A stretch of 12,142 nt of DNA from Streptomyces sp. WM6386 (GTDB lineage: Bacteria; Actinomycetota; Actinomycetes; Streptomycetales; Streptomycetaceae). Positions 1 through 6,435 of the stretch are shown in pieces; position 1 is the stretch's first letter; every line of letters begins with the position of its first letter. The stretch spans positions 1 to 12,142 of the forward strand of contig NZ_JXTE01000121.1 in assembly GCF_000972385.1 (NCBI RefSeq), written 5' to 3'. Made by a program: the position numbers and the translations under genes. The notes below the pieces were generated by a model. That model saw nothing but the letters and a program-made list of their open reading frames with translations, did no database searches and was not told the origin of the DNA.

Positions 1-247
1 GCGCCGCCAAAGTCAGCGCGCCACGTTCCTTGTGTGCAAGCAGCACCGCCCGCACCTCGTCGGCGTACCGCGCAGCCGCATGCACCGCCGGCAGCCCCGC
101 CGGCTCCGGCTCCGGTCGCACCCGGCACGGCACGGTCCCGCTCAGGACGGCACGGCACTCCGGACAGAGCACCGTGCGAGCCCTCCCGCAGCCTCCGCAC
201 TCGGCCGGCAGCACCAGATCGGTCAGCTCCTGCCACCACCCCCGCAT
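1..247 (-). CDS. ComF family phosphoribosyltransferase, N-terminal part (runs off left edge)
   Basis: Reading the minus strand from an ATG at 245-247 gives an open frame to the window edge (82 complete codons) beginning MRGWWQELTDLVLPAECGGC. It has the ComF N-terminal layout: a hydrophobic LVLPAEC start, then two CxxC pairs (C17/C20 and C28/C31) forming the expected zinc ribbon. A later ARYADEVRAVLLAHKERG stretch matches the 'Y...vr.li...K..g' entry to the phosphoribosyltransferase domain. The PRPP-binding loop would lie beyond the left edge, so catalytic competence cannot be judged. ComF proteins are linked to DNA uptake in naturally competent bacteria; in Streptomyces the role is unknown. 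No strong Shine-Dalgarno precedes the ATG, and in-frame GTG codons at 251-253 and 254-256 are alternative starts. It lies on the same strand as lpqB, 136 bp downstream, and may have its own promoter near the DnaA boxes. Confidence 0.8.
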   Translation of the reverse strand, partial: MRGWWQELTDLVLPAECGGCGRARTVLCPECRAVLSGTVPCRVRPEPEPAGLPAVHAAARYADEVRAVLLAHKERGALTLAA

Positions 248-287
248 GCCCACCACTGTGCCAACGCCCGCGCCACCCGGCCACCCC

Positions 288-296
288 TGTGGACAA
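288..296 (-). promoter_or_regulatory. DnaA box 1 (TTGTCCACA)
   Basis: The minus strand reads TTGTCCACA, an exact match to the DnaA box preferred in Streptomyces (the high-GC version of the E. coli TTATCCACA). It lies 41 bp upstream of the ComF-type ATG and is one of a tandem pair in the same orientation, 14 bp apart start to start. Two exact copies so close together outside coding sequence are unlikely to be chance. Binding by DnaA is inferred from sequence only. Confidence 0.65.
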
Positions 297-301
297 CCCC
301 C

Positions 302-310
302 TGTGGACAA
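302..310 (-). promoter_or_regulatory. DnaA box 2 (TTGTCCACA)
   Basis: This is the second exact TTGTCCACA on the minus strand, same orientation as the copy at 288-296. Both copies are followed by a run of G on the minus strand, so the repeat unit is TTGTCCACAGGGG. It may be a DnaA-titrating or regulatory site. It is not an origin by itself, because no larger cluster, AT-rich element, dnaA or dnaN is nearby. Confidence 0.65.
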
Positions 311-383
311 CTCCCCCGCACTGCTTGGGAGCCGGTCCGAAACCGCCCACCGCACCGACCCGGGCCTCACCGACCCCGCCGCA

Positions 384-2228
384 CTACCCGGGATAGACCG
401 GCGCCGTCCCGTCCTTCACCACCTGCTGCCACTTCGCCCCGGACAGAAGCCGGACGATGCCGTCCTCCTCCGAGTACGCCATCAACGGCTGCTGCTCGTC
501 CTCGGACGAGGCCAGGGCCTTCACACCCGTCAGCGCGGCAGGCGCCGACCCCACCGGAGTGGAGCCGTCGACCTGGACGTACGCCATCTGCTGCACGCCA
601 CCTTCCTCGCGTCCCACCACCACGAGCCTGCTGTCCCCAGCCCACGACATGGCGGTGACCTCCACCAACTGCGGTGCCACCGAGCGAGGTTCGACGACCG
701 CGATGGGCTTCTGCCCGCTCGCCTTGTCACCGCGCTCGATCCGCCCGACGTAGAGGGACTTCTTGCCGCCCTTCTCCACGATGAGCGCGATCCGCACTCC
801 GTCGGCGGCCATCCGCACCGCGTCGATACGTCCGTCGAGCCCCGCGGTGTCGACCTCGATGGGCTCGCCCGCACCCTTCTTCAGAAGCAGCAGCCGAGGG
901 TGGTCGGGATCGCGGTCGGCCACCCACAGGTCGCCCTCGCCGTCCCAACTGGGCGTGGTGAGCCGGTCGTTCTGCGTCTTGCCGTCGCTGTGCAGGACCG
1001 GTTCGCCGAGCGAGGCACCCGACACCAGCGACCCGACGTACAGGTCGCGGCCGTCGAGGGACACCCCGGCCGCCTTGCGCTCGTCCCTGGACACCGCGGC
1101 CGACCGCAGCTCCTTCTCGGCCTCACCGAGCGCACCGGGCACCGCCGCGAAGGACTCCGGGTTGGTGCTCGCGCTCGCCAGCCTGACGAGGCGGTGCTTG
1201 TTGTCGATGAAGTACTGGTAGCCGTCCTTCGTGATCTCGTGCACCACCGCGTTCTCGGCGGCGCTCTCGTCGAGGGGGTCGCAGAGCTGTGTGCCGTCGG
1301 AGCGCTGCAGTTCGACCGAGCTCACCCCGGTGGGGGTCAGGTCCCGCAGTGTGAACAGGAGTTGGGCGGCCATCTCCTGGCACTTCTTCGAACCGACCCG
1401 GTCCGCCTTGGCATTCAGCGGCACCGTCAGCCGGTTCTGGTCGTCGGGCGTCAGCTGGGTGACGTCCTTCTTCAGTGCCGTACCGGTGGGGAAGCTCGAC
1501 CTGACGACCGGGTTCAGCCAGCGAGAGGGCCCGGCGAGCAGCAGGCTCACGGTCTGTGTCATCGGGTCGACCTTCTTGCGCACATAGACGGGGTCGGCGA
1601 CGGCCACCGGCTGGCCGTCCGACTCGGTCGAGGAGTTCGAGGCGAAGTAGTACCTGTTGACCGACGTGTAGTTACGCAGGAAGTCCGACTTGCCCATGAC
1701 CACGCCCGGCGGCGGGGAGTCGATGCGCCACTGCTTGGACTTCTTCTCACGCACGAGGTGCAGCAGCCAGTCGTACTGGCCGCCGGCGGGCGAGTACACC
1801 TGCTGTCCGTCCACGGTGGCGACCTTCTTGCCGGTCAGCGAGAACACGGCGTCGGACGAGTCCTTCCCGCCGCTCGAAAGCTTCTCGGACGAGTCCGGCC
1901 CGTCCGCGAGCACCGTGAGCGACGCCTGGGGCTTCCATGTCCGCGCGACGTCGGCGCTCAGATACTTTCGCGCCGTCTCGAAATTGGAGTCGTCGCTGGT
2001 CAACGCCTCTAGAAAGCCGTCCACGATCTCCGGCGCCTCGGCGTTCTCCCGGGGCGGCAGCGCGTAGACCCGTACCTGCGGGTCCTGGCGCGGCGTGGAC
2101 TCCACCCCGCGCAGGTCCCCGCTGTCCGGCATCGAGGCACACCCCGCCAGCAATACGGCGCCGCAGGCAACCGACACCACCGTGCGCACCGGCCCCCGCC
2201 GGCCGCCCCCCACGCGGTCAGCGCCCAC
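384..2228 (-). CDS. lpqB: LpqB lipoprotein, accessory protein of the MtrAB two-component system
   Basis: This is a 614-residue secreted lipoprotein anchored to the outer face of the membrane. In mycobacteria LpqB binds the external domain of MtrB and tunes MtrA phosphorylation; the same role is inferred here from the gene order. The N-terminus is basic (RRGPVR), then hydrophobic, ending in the lipobox LLAGC with the lipidated cysteine at 30. Residues about 45-215 form the LpqB N-terminal region and about 226-316 a GerMN-type domain (SLLLAGPSRW onwards). Residues about 345-614 form a beta-propeller-like region with repeated 'DLWVAD', 'SLYVGR' and 'LVVVGR' strands. The mature protein has only two further cysteines (283 and 316), a possible disulphide. 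The start is the GTG at 2226-2228: it has GGGGAGG 6 nt upstream and puts the signal peptide at the N-terminus. A longer reading starting at 2504 would bury the signal 90 residues in. The first 11 nt overlap the end of mtrB, suggesting translational coupling. Confidence 0.95.
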   Translation of the reverse strand: MGADRVGGGRRGPVRTVVSVACGAVLLAGCASMPDSGDLRGVESTPRQDPQVRVYALPPRENAEAPEIVDGFLEALTSDDSNFETARKYLSADVARTWKPQASLTVLADGPDSSEKLSSGGKDSSDAVFSLTGKKVATVDGQQVYSPAGGQYDWLLHLVREKKSKQWRIDSPPPGVVMGKSDFLRNYTSVNRYYFASNSSTESDGQPVAVADPVYVRKKVDPMTQTVSLLLAGPSRWLNPVVRSSFPTGTALKKDVTQLTPDDQNRLTVPLNAKADRVGSKKCQEMAAQLLFTLRDLTPTGVSSVELQRSDGTQLCDPLDESAAENAVVHEITKDGYQYFIDNKHRLVRLASASTNPESFAAVPGALGEAEKELRSAAVSRDERKAAGVSLDGRDLYVGSLVSGASLGEPVLHSDGKTQNDRLTTPSWDGEGDLWVADRDPDHPRLLLLKKGAGEPIEVDTAGLDGRIDAVRMAADGVRIALIVEKGGKKSLYVGRIERGDKASGQKPIAVVEPRSVAPQLVEVTAMSWAGDSRLVVVGREEGGVQQMAYVQVDGSTPVGSAPAALTGVKALASSEDEQQPLMAYSEEDGIVRLLSGAKWQQVVKDGTAPVYPG

Positions 2229-4263
2229 GACTTGCCTCCCCTTGCTTGTTCCGGTCCTCAGGACCGCCGTTCCGGGCATCCGAGGACTGCGAGTCCGCGA
2301 CGCCCGTGTCGTCCGCCGGCCTGACTCCCCCGCTGGGGCGCGGGACCACGCGCGCGCCGTTGCCGGGCAGCGCCGTCGGATCCGCGGTGGGGGCGGCGGA
2401 CGGCCTCGGCGCGAGCGGCGCCGGCTCGCTCGATGTCTGCACCGGCACGGTGGCGCGCTTCTCCCCGTCCCCCGCCCGCGGCAAGCCGGCGTCATTAAGT
2501 CCACGATTGCGGCGCGAGTCCTTGGGCTCCAGCGGTATCGGCGAGCCCCGCAGCGGCTCGTCCGCCGTCCTGGGCAGCGTCAGCCGGAACTGCGAGCCAC
2601 CACCCGGCTCGCCCCACGCCTGGAGCCAGCCGCCGTGCAGCCGCGCGTCCTCCAGAGCGATGGACAGCCCCAGACCCGTACCACCGGTGGTACGCGCGCG
2701 TGCCGGGTCGGCCCGCCAGAAGCGGCTGAAGACCCGGGTCGCCTCACCGGGCTTGAGCCCTACGCCGTAGTCGCGCACCGCGACCGCCACCGCCCCGCCC
2801 GCCGCGGCCAGCTTGACCACGACCTCCTTGCCCTCGCCATGCTCCACGGCGTTGACGACGAGGTTGCGCAGCACCCGCTCCACACGCCGGGCGTCGGCCT
2901 CGGCGACGACGGGCTGCTGGTCGCCCAGTACCCGTATCCGCGTGCCCTTGCGCTCGGCGAGCGGCGCAGCCCCGCTGACGACCCGTTGCACGACCACCCG
3001 CAGGTCGATCGGCTCCGCCTCCAGCGCCGCCGCACCCGCGTCGAACCGGCTGATCTCCAGCAGGTCGGCGAGCAGCGACTCGAACCGGTCCAACTGGTCG
3101 GCGAGCAGCTCCGCCGACCGCGCGGTCACCGGATCGAAGTCCTCCCGCGCGTCATGGATGACGTCAGCGGCCATACGTACGGTCGTCAGCGGGGTCCGCA
3201 GCTCGTGCGACACGTCGGACACGAACCGCCGCTGCATCCGCGACAGGTCCTCCAGCTGCTGGATCTTCAACTGAAGGTTCTGCGCCATCTTGTTGAAGGC
3301 CTCACCGAGCCGGGCGATGTCGTCCTCGCCGGTGACCTTCATACGTTCCTGCAGACGCCCCGCGGACAGCCGTTCGGCGATCCCGGCCGCCATCCGCACC
3401 GGCGTGACGACCTGACGCACCACCAGCCAGGCAATGGCCCCGAGGAGTACGACGACGAAGAGCCCGGCCGTCGCCAGCGTCCCCTTGACCAGGCTCAGCG
3501 ACTTCTCCTCCTGGGTGAGCGGGAAGAGGTAGTAGAGCTGGTACGGATTGGTGTTCGGATCGTTGACCTGCTTACCGATGATCAGCGCGGGCTGCGACTC
3601 CTGGCCGTCGGTGTACACGATCCGGGTGTAGCTCTGAGCCGGCAGCATGCTGCTGTCGACGCGCTCCCGCAGATCCTCGGGCACGCTCCCCGTCGGGAAC
3701 ACATTGCCGGAGGCACGCGGACCGCGCCCCCCGCTGTCCCCGCCCGCAGGCAGCGTGACGACGTCGAAGGCGCCCTGGCCGCCGCTGGAGAGGGACTCCA
3801 CGAGGTCGCCCATCCACTGGCTGACGTTCTGGTTGGTACGCCCGTCCGCGCCCGCGGCGTCCTCGCCGCCCGCGCTCACCGCCGCGTCGGCCTTCTGCTT
3901 GGCCACCGAGAAGCCACCCGTGGCCTGGCTCTGCGACGCCTTCACCTTGGCGTCGAGCAGCCCGTTGCGCACCTGCCCGATGACGACGAAGCCGAGCAGC
4001 AGCACCACACCCAGTGACATCAGCAGCGTGGTGACGACGACCTTGAGCTGGATGTTGCGCCGCCACAGCCGCATGACGGGCAGCAGCGGCCGGCGCACCC
4101 AGCGCATGAACAGCCTCAGGACCGGGCTGCCCTGAACTCCGCCCTGCAGCAGCCCGCCCTCGAACAAGCGTCCCCAACGGGAGCCCGACGTCTTCCGGCC
4201 GACAGGCCGCTCCGCACGGGCCCCGGTCCGCCCGGGCGACGAAGCGGCACTGTCTCCGGACAT
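2218..4263 (-). CDS. mtrB: MtrB sensor histidine kinase
   Basis: This 681-residue membrane kinase phosphorylates the response regulator MtrA. In order it has a basic cytoplasmic N-terminus, a membrane helix at about 73-97, an extracytoplasmic sensor region at about 98-260, and a second helix at about 261-281. A HAMP linker follows (about 283-335). The H-box FVSDVSHELRTPL is at 347-359 with phospho-acceptor His353, the N-box around Asn471, the G1 motif DYGVGL at 498-503, the F-box VFSRFWRAD, and the G2 motif GGTGLGLS at 527-534. All catalytic motifs are intact. A Pro/Ser/Gly-rich tail of about 100 residues follows the kinase core and looks disordered. The start chosen is the ATG at 4261-4263, 1 nt after the mtrA stop, with AGGA 10 nt upstream. 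A GTG at 4294-4296 would add 11 residues and overlap mtrA by about 30 nt, which is less likely. Confidence 0.96.
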   Translation of the reverse strand: MSGDSAASSPGRTGARAERPVGRKTSGSRWGRLFEGGLLQGGVQGSPVLRLFMRWVRRPLLPVMRLWRRNIQLKVVVTTLLMSLGVVLLLGFVVIGQVRNGLLDAKVKASQSQATGGFSVAKQKADAAVSAGGEDAAGADGRTNQNVSQWMGDLVESLSSGGQGAFDVVTLPAGGDSGGRGPRASGNVFPTGSVPEDLRERVDSSMLPAQSYTRIVYTDGQESQPALIIGKQVNDPNTNPYQLYYLFPLTQEEKSLSLVKGTLATAGLFVVVLLGAIAWLVVRQVVTPVRMAAGIAERLSAGRLQERMKVTGEDDIARLGEAFNKMAQNLQLKIQQLEDLSRMQRRFVSDVSHELRTPLTTVRMAADVIHDAREDFDPVTARSAELLADQLDRFESLLADLLEISRFDAGAAALEAEPIDLRVVVQRVVSGAAPLAERKGTRIRVLGDQQPVVAEADARRVERVLRNLVVNAVEHGEGKEVVVKLAAAGGAVAVAVRDYGVGLKPGEATRVFSRFWRADPARARTTGGTGLGLSIALEDARLHGGWLQAWGEPGGGSQFRLTLPRTADEPLRGSPIPLEPKDSRRNRGLNDAGLPRAGDGEKRATVPVQTSSEPAPLAPRPSAAPTADPTALPGNGARVVPRPSGGVRPADDTGVADSQSSDARNGGPEDRNKQGEASRGR
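2235..2241 (-). promoter_or_regulatory. Ribosome binding site of lpqB
   Basis: GGGGAGG on the minus strand, 6 nt before the GTG start of lpqB and inside the last codons of mtrB. It decides the lpqB start and supports translational coupling of the two genes. Confidence 0.8.
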
Positions 4264-4264
4264 G

Positions 4265-4954
4265 TCAGCTGGGTCCTGCCTTGTATCCCACGCCACGAAC
4301 GGTCACCACGATCTCGGGCCGCTCCGGGTCCTTCTCGACCTTGGAGCGCAGCCGCTGCACATGCACATTGACCAGACGGGTGTCGGCGGCATGCCGGTAA
4401 CCCCACACCTGCTCGAGCAGCACCTCACGGGTGAACACCTGCCACGGCTTACGCGCCAGCGCGACCAGCAGGTCGAACTCCAGCGGCGTCAGCGCGATCG
4501 ACTGCCCGTCCCGCTTCACGGAGTGACCGGCCACGTCGATGACGAGGTCGCCGATGGAGAGCTGCTCGGGCGCCGGTTCCTCCGACCTCCGCAGCCGCGC
4601 CCGGATACGGGCGACGAGCTCCTTCGGCTTGAACGGCTTCACGATGTAGTCATCGGCACCCGACTCCAGGCCCACGACGACATCGACGGTGTCGCTCTTC
4701 GCCGTGAGCATCACGATCGGCACCCCGGACTCCGCCCTGATCAGGCGGCACACCTCGATGCCGTCCCGACCGGGCAGCATCAGGTCCAGGAGCACCAGAT
4801 CGGGTTTGGTCTCACGGAATGCGGCCAGCGCCTTGTCGCCGTCGGCTACGAAAGACGGCTCAAAACCTTCACCACGCAGCACAATGCCGAGCATCTCGGC
4901 CAGTGCGGTGTCGTCGTCGACGACAAGGACTCGTCCCTTCATAAACGCCATCAT
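4265..4954 (-). CDS. mtrA: MtrA response regulator (OmpR family)
   Basis: This 229-residue DNA-binding response regulator is the partner of MtrB. In Streptomyces MtrA is a global regulator of development and specialised metabolism; in mycobacteria it controls cell-wall and division genes and binds near the replication origin. The receiver domain (about 7-115) has the acidic pocket VVDDD (Asp13-Asp14), phospho-acceptor Asp57 in LVLLDLMLPG, Thr84 and Lys106. The C-terminal winged helix (about 132-229) contains LTPLEFDLL, the recognition region VWGYRHAADTRLVNVHVQRL and a VRGVGYK hairpin, all typical of the OmpR/PhoB class. The ATG at 4952-4954 gives the N-terminus MMAFMKGRVLVVDDD. ATG codons at 4951 and 4942 (Met2 and Met5) are possible starts because the Shine-Dalgarno is weak (GAGAATGGG). 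The upstream gap holds GTnAC repeats that may allow autoregulation. Confidence 0.97.
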   Translation of the reverse strand: MMAFMKGRVLVVDDDTALAEMLGIVLRGEGFEPSFVADGDKALAAFRETKPDLVLLDLMLPGRDGIEVCRLIRAESGVPIVMLTAKSDTVDVVVGLESGADDYIVKPFKPKELVARIRARLRRSEEPAPEQLSIGDLVIDVAGHSVKRDGQSIALTPLEFDLLVALARKPWQVFTREVLLEQVWGYRHAADTRLVNVHVQRLRSKVEKDPERPEIVVTVRGVGYKAGPS

Positions 4955-4969
4955 CCCATTCTCATAACA

Positions 4970-5031
4970 GTGACAGAGGCGCTGGTGAGCAGGGTCACTG
5001 GCCCGTGACGATAGTCGTACCAGGTCGTCAC
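4970..5031. promoter_or_regulatory. GTnAC half-site cluster upstream of mtrA (putative MtrA/GlnR-type operator)
   Basis: The gap between mtnA and mtrA carries GTGAC at 4970-4974, GTCAC at 4994-4998, GTGAC at 5005-5009 and GTCAC at 5027-5031. The second and third are separated by exactly 6 nt (11 bp start to start), and the fourth is 22 bp further, so three sites lie on one face of the helix. OmpR-family regulators such as GlnR, and MtrA in Streptomyces, are known to use GTnAC-n6-GTnAC-like direct repeats. Since GTCAC and GTGAC are reverse complements, the pattern reads on both strands. The central pair lies 40-55 bp upstream of the mtrA start codon. Which protein binds is inferred. Confidence 0.5.
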
Positions 5032-5152
5032 TGTCTGCCCCCGTCCGGCGACGTCGGTGTCAGTAACGGCTGTCAGCTACCCAGCGTAGGCGCACCTTCA
5101 CCTCACGGTCGGCCCTACCGCTTTCGGCCGGGCATCGCCCGCCATCGGACCA

Positions 5153-6295
5153 CTAGCCGATCGTCACGTCGCGCGACCTGGCGCACAGCTCCTCCAGCGC
5201 CTCGGCCGTCACCGGCGAAACAACACCCTCCTCCGTGACGATCGCCGTGACCAGCTCGGGCGGCGTCACATCGAACGCCGGGTTGTACGCCTGGGTCCCC
5301 AGCGGCGCCACCGGCATCCCGCCCCCCGCTCCCGTCACCGGCACCTGCGGCGCGGCGACCTCGGTCACCTCGAACCCGGGGCGCTGCTCGACTTCGATGG
5401 AAGCCCCGTCCGGCGTGTCCGGGTCCACCGTCGTCACCGGCGCCACCACGATGAACGGCACATGGTGGTACCGCGCGAGCACCGCGAGCGGATAGCTCCC
5501 CACCTTGTTCGCCACCGACCCGTCGGCCGCGATCCGGTCCGCCCCGATCAGCACCGCGTCCACCTCCCCCGCCGCGAACAGCGACCCGGCCGCGTTGTCG
5601 GTGAGCAGGGTGTACGCCATCCCGCTGCGCGCCGCCTCGTACGCCGTCAGGCGAGCACCCTGCAGCAGCGGACGCGTCTCGTCCACCCACAGGCGCCTCA
5701 GCCGCCCCACCCGATGCGCCGCGAGCGCGACCGCGAACGCCGTACCCTCGCCGCCCGACACCAGCGAACCGGTGTTGCAGTGCGTGAGGATCCGATACCC
5801 ACCGCCGGGCAGCAACTCGTCCAGCAGCGCCAGCCCGCATTCCGCCATCCGTGCACTGGCCTCGGCGTCCTCCCGGTGCAACGCCCGCGCCGCGACCAGC
5901 GCCGCCACCGCAGCCTGCCCCGCGTCGCCGCTCCTGGCCAGCTCGGCCCGGTACGCGGCCTGCGCCCGCCGCACGCCGACAGAGAGGTTCACCGCGGTGG
6001 GCCGGGCACCCGCGAGCCCGGTCGCGGCCTCGTCCACGTCGAAGCCGCGCGCGGCGGCGAGCGCGACGCCGTACGCCCCCGCGATGCCGAGCACCGGAGC
6101 CCCGCGCACGGCGAGCGAACGGATCGCCTCCACCAGCGCGGGCGCGTCCGTACAGACCAACTCGACCTCCTCGGCCGGCAGCCTCGTCTGGTCCAGAAGG
6201 ACCACGACAGGACCTTCCGGTGGCTCTTCCCAGCGGATCGTCGGTATCTCGGTCGGCCTGCTGCCCTCGCCGGATTGCGCGTACTGATCAGCCAT
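5153..6295 (-). CDS. mtnA: S-methyl-5-thioribose-1-phosphate isomerase
   Basis: This 380-residue cytoplasmic enzyme isomerises 5-methylthioribose-1-phosphate (an aldose) to 5-methylthioribulose-1-phosphate in the methionine salvage pathway, recycling the by-product of polyamine or other SAM-dependent synthesis. It has the family's RGAP motif at 64-67, THCNTGSL at 171-178 with catalytic Cys173, and GADRIAADGSVANKVG with catalytic Asp253 and substrate-binding Asn263-Lys264. FDVTPPELVTAIVTEEG near the C-terminus is the usual end of the aIF-2B/MtnA family. These motifs distinguish it from true eIF2B regulatory subunits. The ATG at 6293-6295 gives the normal family length; the open frame extends further upstream without homology. 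Its Shine-Dalgarno is weak (AAGGGG, 12 nt away). No other methionine salvage gene is in the window. It shares a strand with mtrA but is separated by 198 bp, so it is probably a separate transcript. Confidence 0.95.
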   Translation of the reverse strand: MADQYAQSGEGSRPTEIPTIRWEEPPEGPVVVLLDQTRLPAEEVELVCTDAPALVEAIRSLAVRGAPVLGIAGAYGVALAAARGFDVDEAATGLAGARPTAVNLSVGVRRAQAAYRAELARSGDAGQAAVAALVAARALHREDAEASARMAECGLALLDELLPGGGYRILTHCNTGSLVSGGEGTAFAVALAAHRVGRLRRLWVDETRPLLQGARLTAYEAARSGMAYTLLTDNAAGSLFAAGEVDAVLIGADRIAADGSVANKVGSYPLAVLARYHHVPFIVVAPVTTVDPDTPDGASIEVEQRPGFEVTEVAAPQVPVTGAGGGMPVAPLGTQAYNPAFDVTPPELVTAIVTEEGVVSPVTAEALEELCARSRDVTIG

Positions 6296-6435
6296 GCGGT
6301 CAGTCTGCCCCTTATCCGGCGGACAATTGAAGGTGTGCAGCCGATACCGTGCCCGGTCCCCCGACGACCACCCCATGGCACGATGGCTGCCAGCCTGCCA
6401 CCGCGACCGCGGACGGGCACCGTGAAGGAGCGACG
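6296..6435. promoter_or_regulatory. Divergent intergenic region between mtnA and the membrane/MoxR operon
   Basis: This 140-bp gap separates two divergent start codons and must hold promoters for both sides. A TTGAAG at 6327-6332 and a GATACC at 6343-6348 on the plus strand resemble promoter hexamers, but their 10-bp spacing is too short for a normal pair, so no promoter is assigned. No clear operator palindrome was seen. Confidence 0.4.
6424..6430 (+). promoter_or_regulatory. Ribosome binding site of the first operon gene
   Basis: GAAGGAG is followed after 5 nt by the ATG at 6436. It is a strong Shine-Dalgarno and decides against the longer in-frame start at 6349. Confidence 0.85.

Larger units (their letters stand above)
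248..383. other. lpqB-comF intergenic region
   Basis: This 136-bp stretch lies between the lpqB stop codon and the presumed start of the ComF-type gene. It holds two tandem DnaA boxes and a 9-bp direct repeat CACCGACCC (353-361 and 368-376). I found no convincing Rho-independent terminator for the mtrA-mtrB-lpqB transcript: no GC-rich stem followed by a T-run on the minus strand. Read-through into the ComF-type gene is therefore possible. Confidence 0.6.

Noticed and set aside
286..312. The DnaA box pair as a replication origin
   Set aside because: Only two boxes are present, with no AT-rich unwinding region and no dnaA, dnaN or rpmH nearby.
30..2012. A long plus-strand open frame opposite lpqB and comF
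   Set aside because: It is antisense to lpqB, which has a signal peptide, lipobox and family domains. The plus-strand product is Arg/Pro/His-rich with no recognisable fold.
2229..2504. N-terminal extension of lpqB by 92 codons
   Set aside because: It would place the lipoprotein signal peptide internally, overlaps mtrB by almost 290 nt, and lacks the GGGGAGG ribosome site found at the GTG at 2228.
2095..4017. A long plus-strand open frame opposite mtrB
   Set aside because: It mirrors the mtrB reading frame and has no domain; mtrB carries all histidine kinase motifs.
5105..5132. CGGCC...GGCCG hairpin downstream of mtnA as a terminator
   Set aside because: The stem is only 5 bp with an 11-nt loop and no T-run on the minus strand.
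6327..6348. TTGAAG and GATACC as a sigma-70-type promoter for the plus-strand operon
   Set aside because: The spacing between the hexamers is only 10 bp, too short for -35 and -10 elements.
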